A stretch of DNA of 64,000 nucleotides from Bacteroidales bacterium (GTDB lineage Bacteria > Bacteroidota > Bacteroidia > Bacteroidales > Muribaculaceae), in the NCBI GenBank assembly GCA_015061085.1, contig SUXG01000001.1, positions 124,001 to 188,000 of the forward strand, in the 5' to 3' direction. Below are positions 64,000 through 64,000 of this stretch, piece by piece. The notes below the pieces were generated by a model. It ran no database searches, had not been told where the DNA came from, and saw only the letters and a program-made list of their open reading frames with translations. A program made the position numbers and the translations under genes. Position 1 is the first letter of the stretch. Every line of letters starts with the position of its first letter.

Positions 64000-64000
64000 T

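Overview
This window is a typical housekeeping and envelope segment from a bacterium of the order Bacteroidales, probably a gut Muribaculaceae-like lineage (the family is inference). Three things point there. Promoters follow the Bacteroidales pattern TTTG-N19/20-TAnnTTTG, which recurs before many genes. Several secreted proteins end in a type IX secretion system (T9SS) sorting domain. The gene set (GldE, DUF2723, endonuclease I with a sorting tail, a cytochrome b/flavoprotein/Fe-S fumarate reductase operon, TonB receptor with DUF4374 lipoprotein) is characteristic. No phage, plasmid, insertion sequence or CRISPR array is visible.

Layout. 1-6 kb: GDP-mannose synthesis (manC), a PAP2 phosphatase, a YqeY-like protein, serS, a membrane-anchored pseudokinase and a GNAT-like protein. 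6-16 kb: a large T9SS GLUG-repeat protein, a TonB-C protein, the polA-proC pair, a polyprenyl synthetase and rnhB. 15.5-17.4 kb: a low-density stretch with paired intergenic repeats around a DUF4405 gene and an orphan secreted protein. 17.4-28 kb: a 1385-residue T9SS protein, a divergent TPR/LuxR-type membrane regulator, a six-hairpin glycosidase, a secreted nuclease and a MazG-type hydrolase. 28.2-28.5 kb: a striking 33/66-bp tandem repeat. 28.6-34 kb: beta-helix lipoprotein, lpxB, ruvB, rpsT between two identical tRNA-Glu genes, a 50-residue small protein and bcp. 34-43 kb: a three-gene polysaccharide O-acetylation cassette (SGNH, MBOAT, DHHW), a giant DUF2723 GT-C-type protein and a MATE exporter. 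43-50.8 kb: an ABC exporter behind a triple tandem promoter array, a purN gene fused to a CD225/dispanin domain, DUF2752, a phosphopantetheinyl transferase, gldE and a flippase-like protein. 51-55 kb: the frdCAB operon. 55-57.5 kb: a small orphan secreted protein with a vestigial duplicate of its 3' end, panB and a TPR protein. 57.6-58.1 kb: palindromic REP-like DNA. 58.1-64 kb: a xenosiderophore-uptake-like operon with an esterase gene inserted.

The most noteworthy points are the Xus-like operon carrying an apparent siderophore esterase of different base composition, the PurN-CD225 fusion, the promoter-bearing repeats (three in tandem at 43.17-43.36 kb and one reversed at 49.0 kb, all with a TTTG to TAnnTTTG spacing of 19-20), the 11-codon-period repeat, the pseudokinase, and a PolA whose 3'-5' exonuclease motifs are eroded. 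All functional statements rest on motif recognition by eye; no database search was run.
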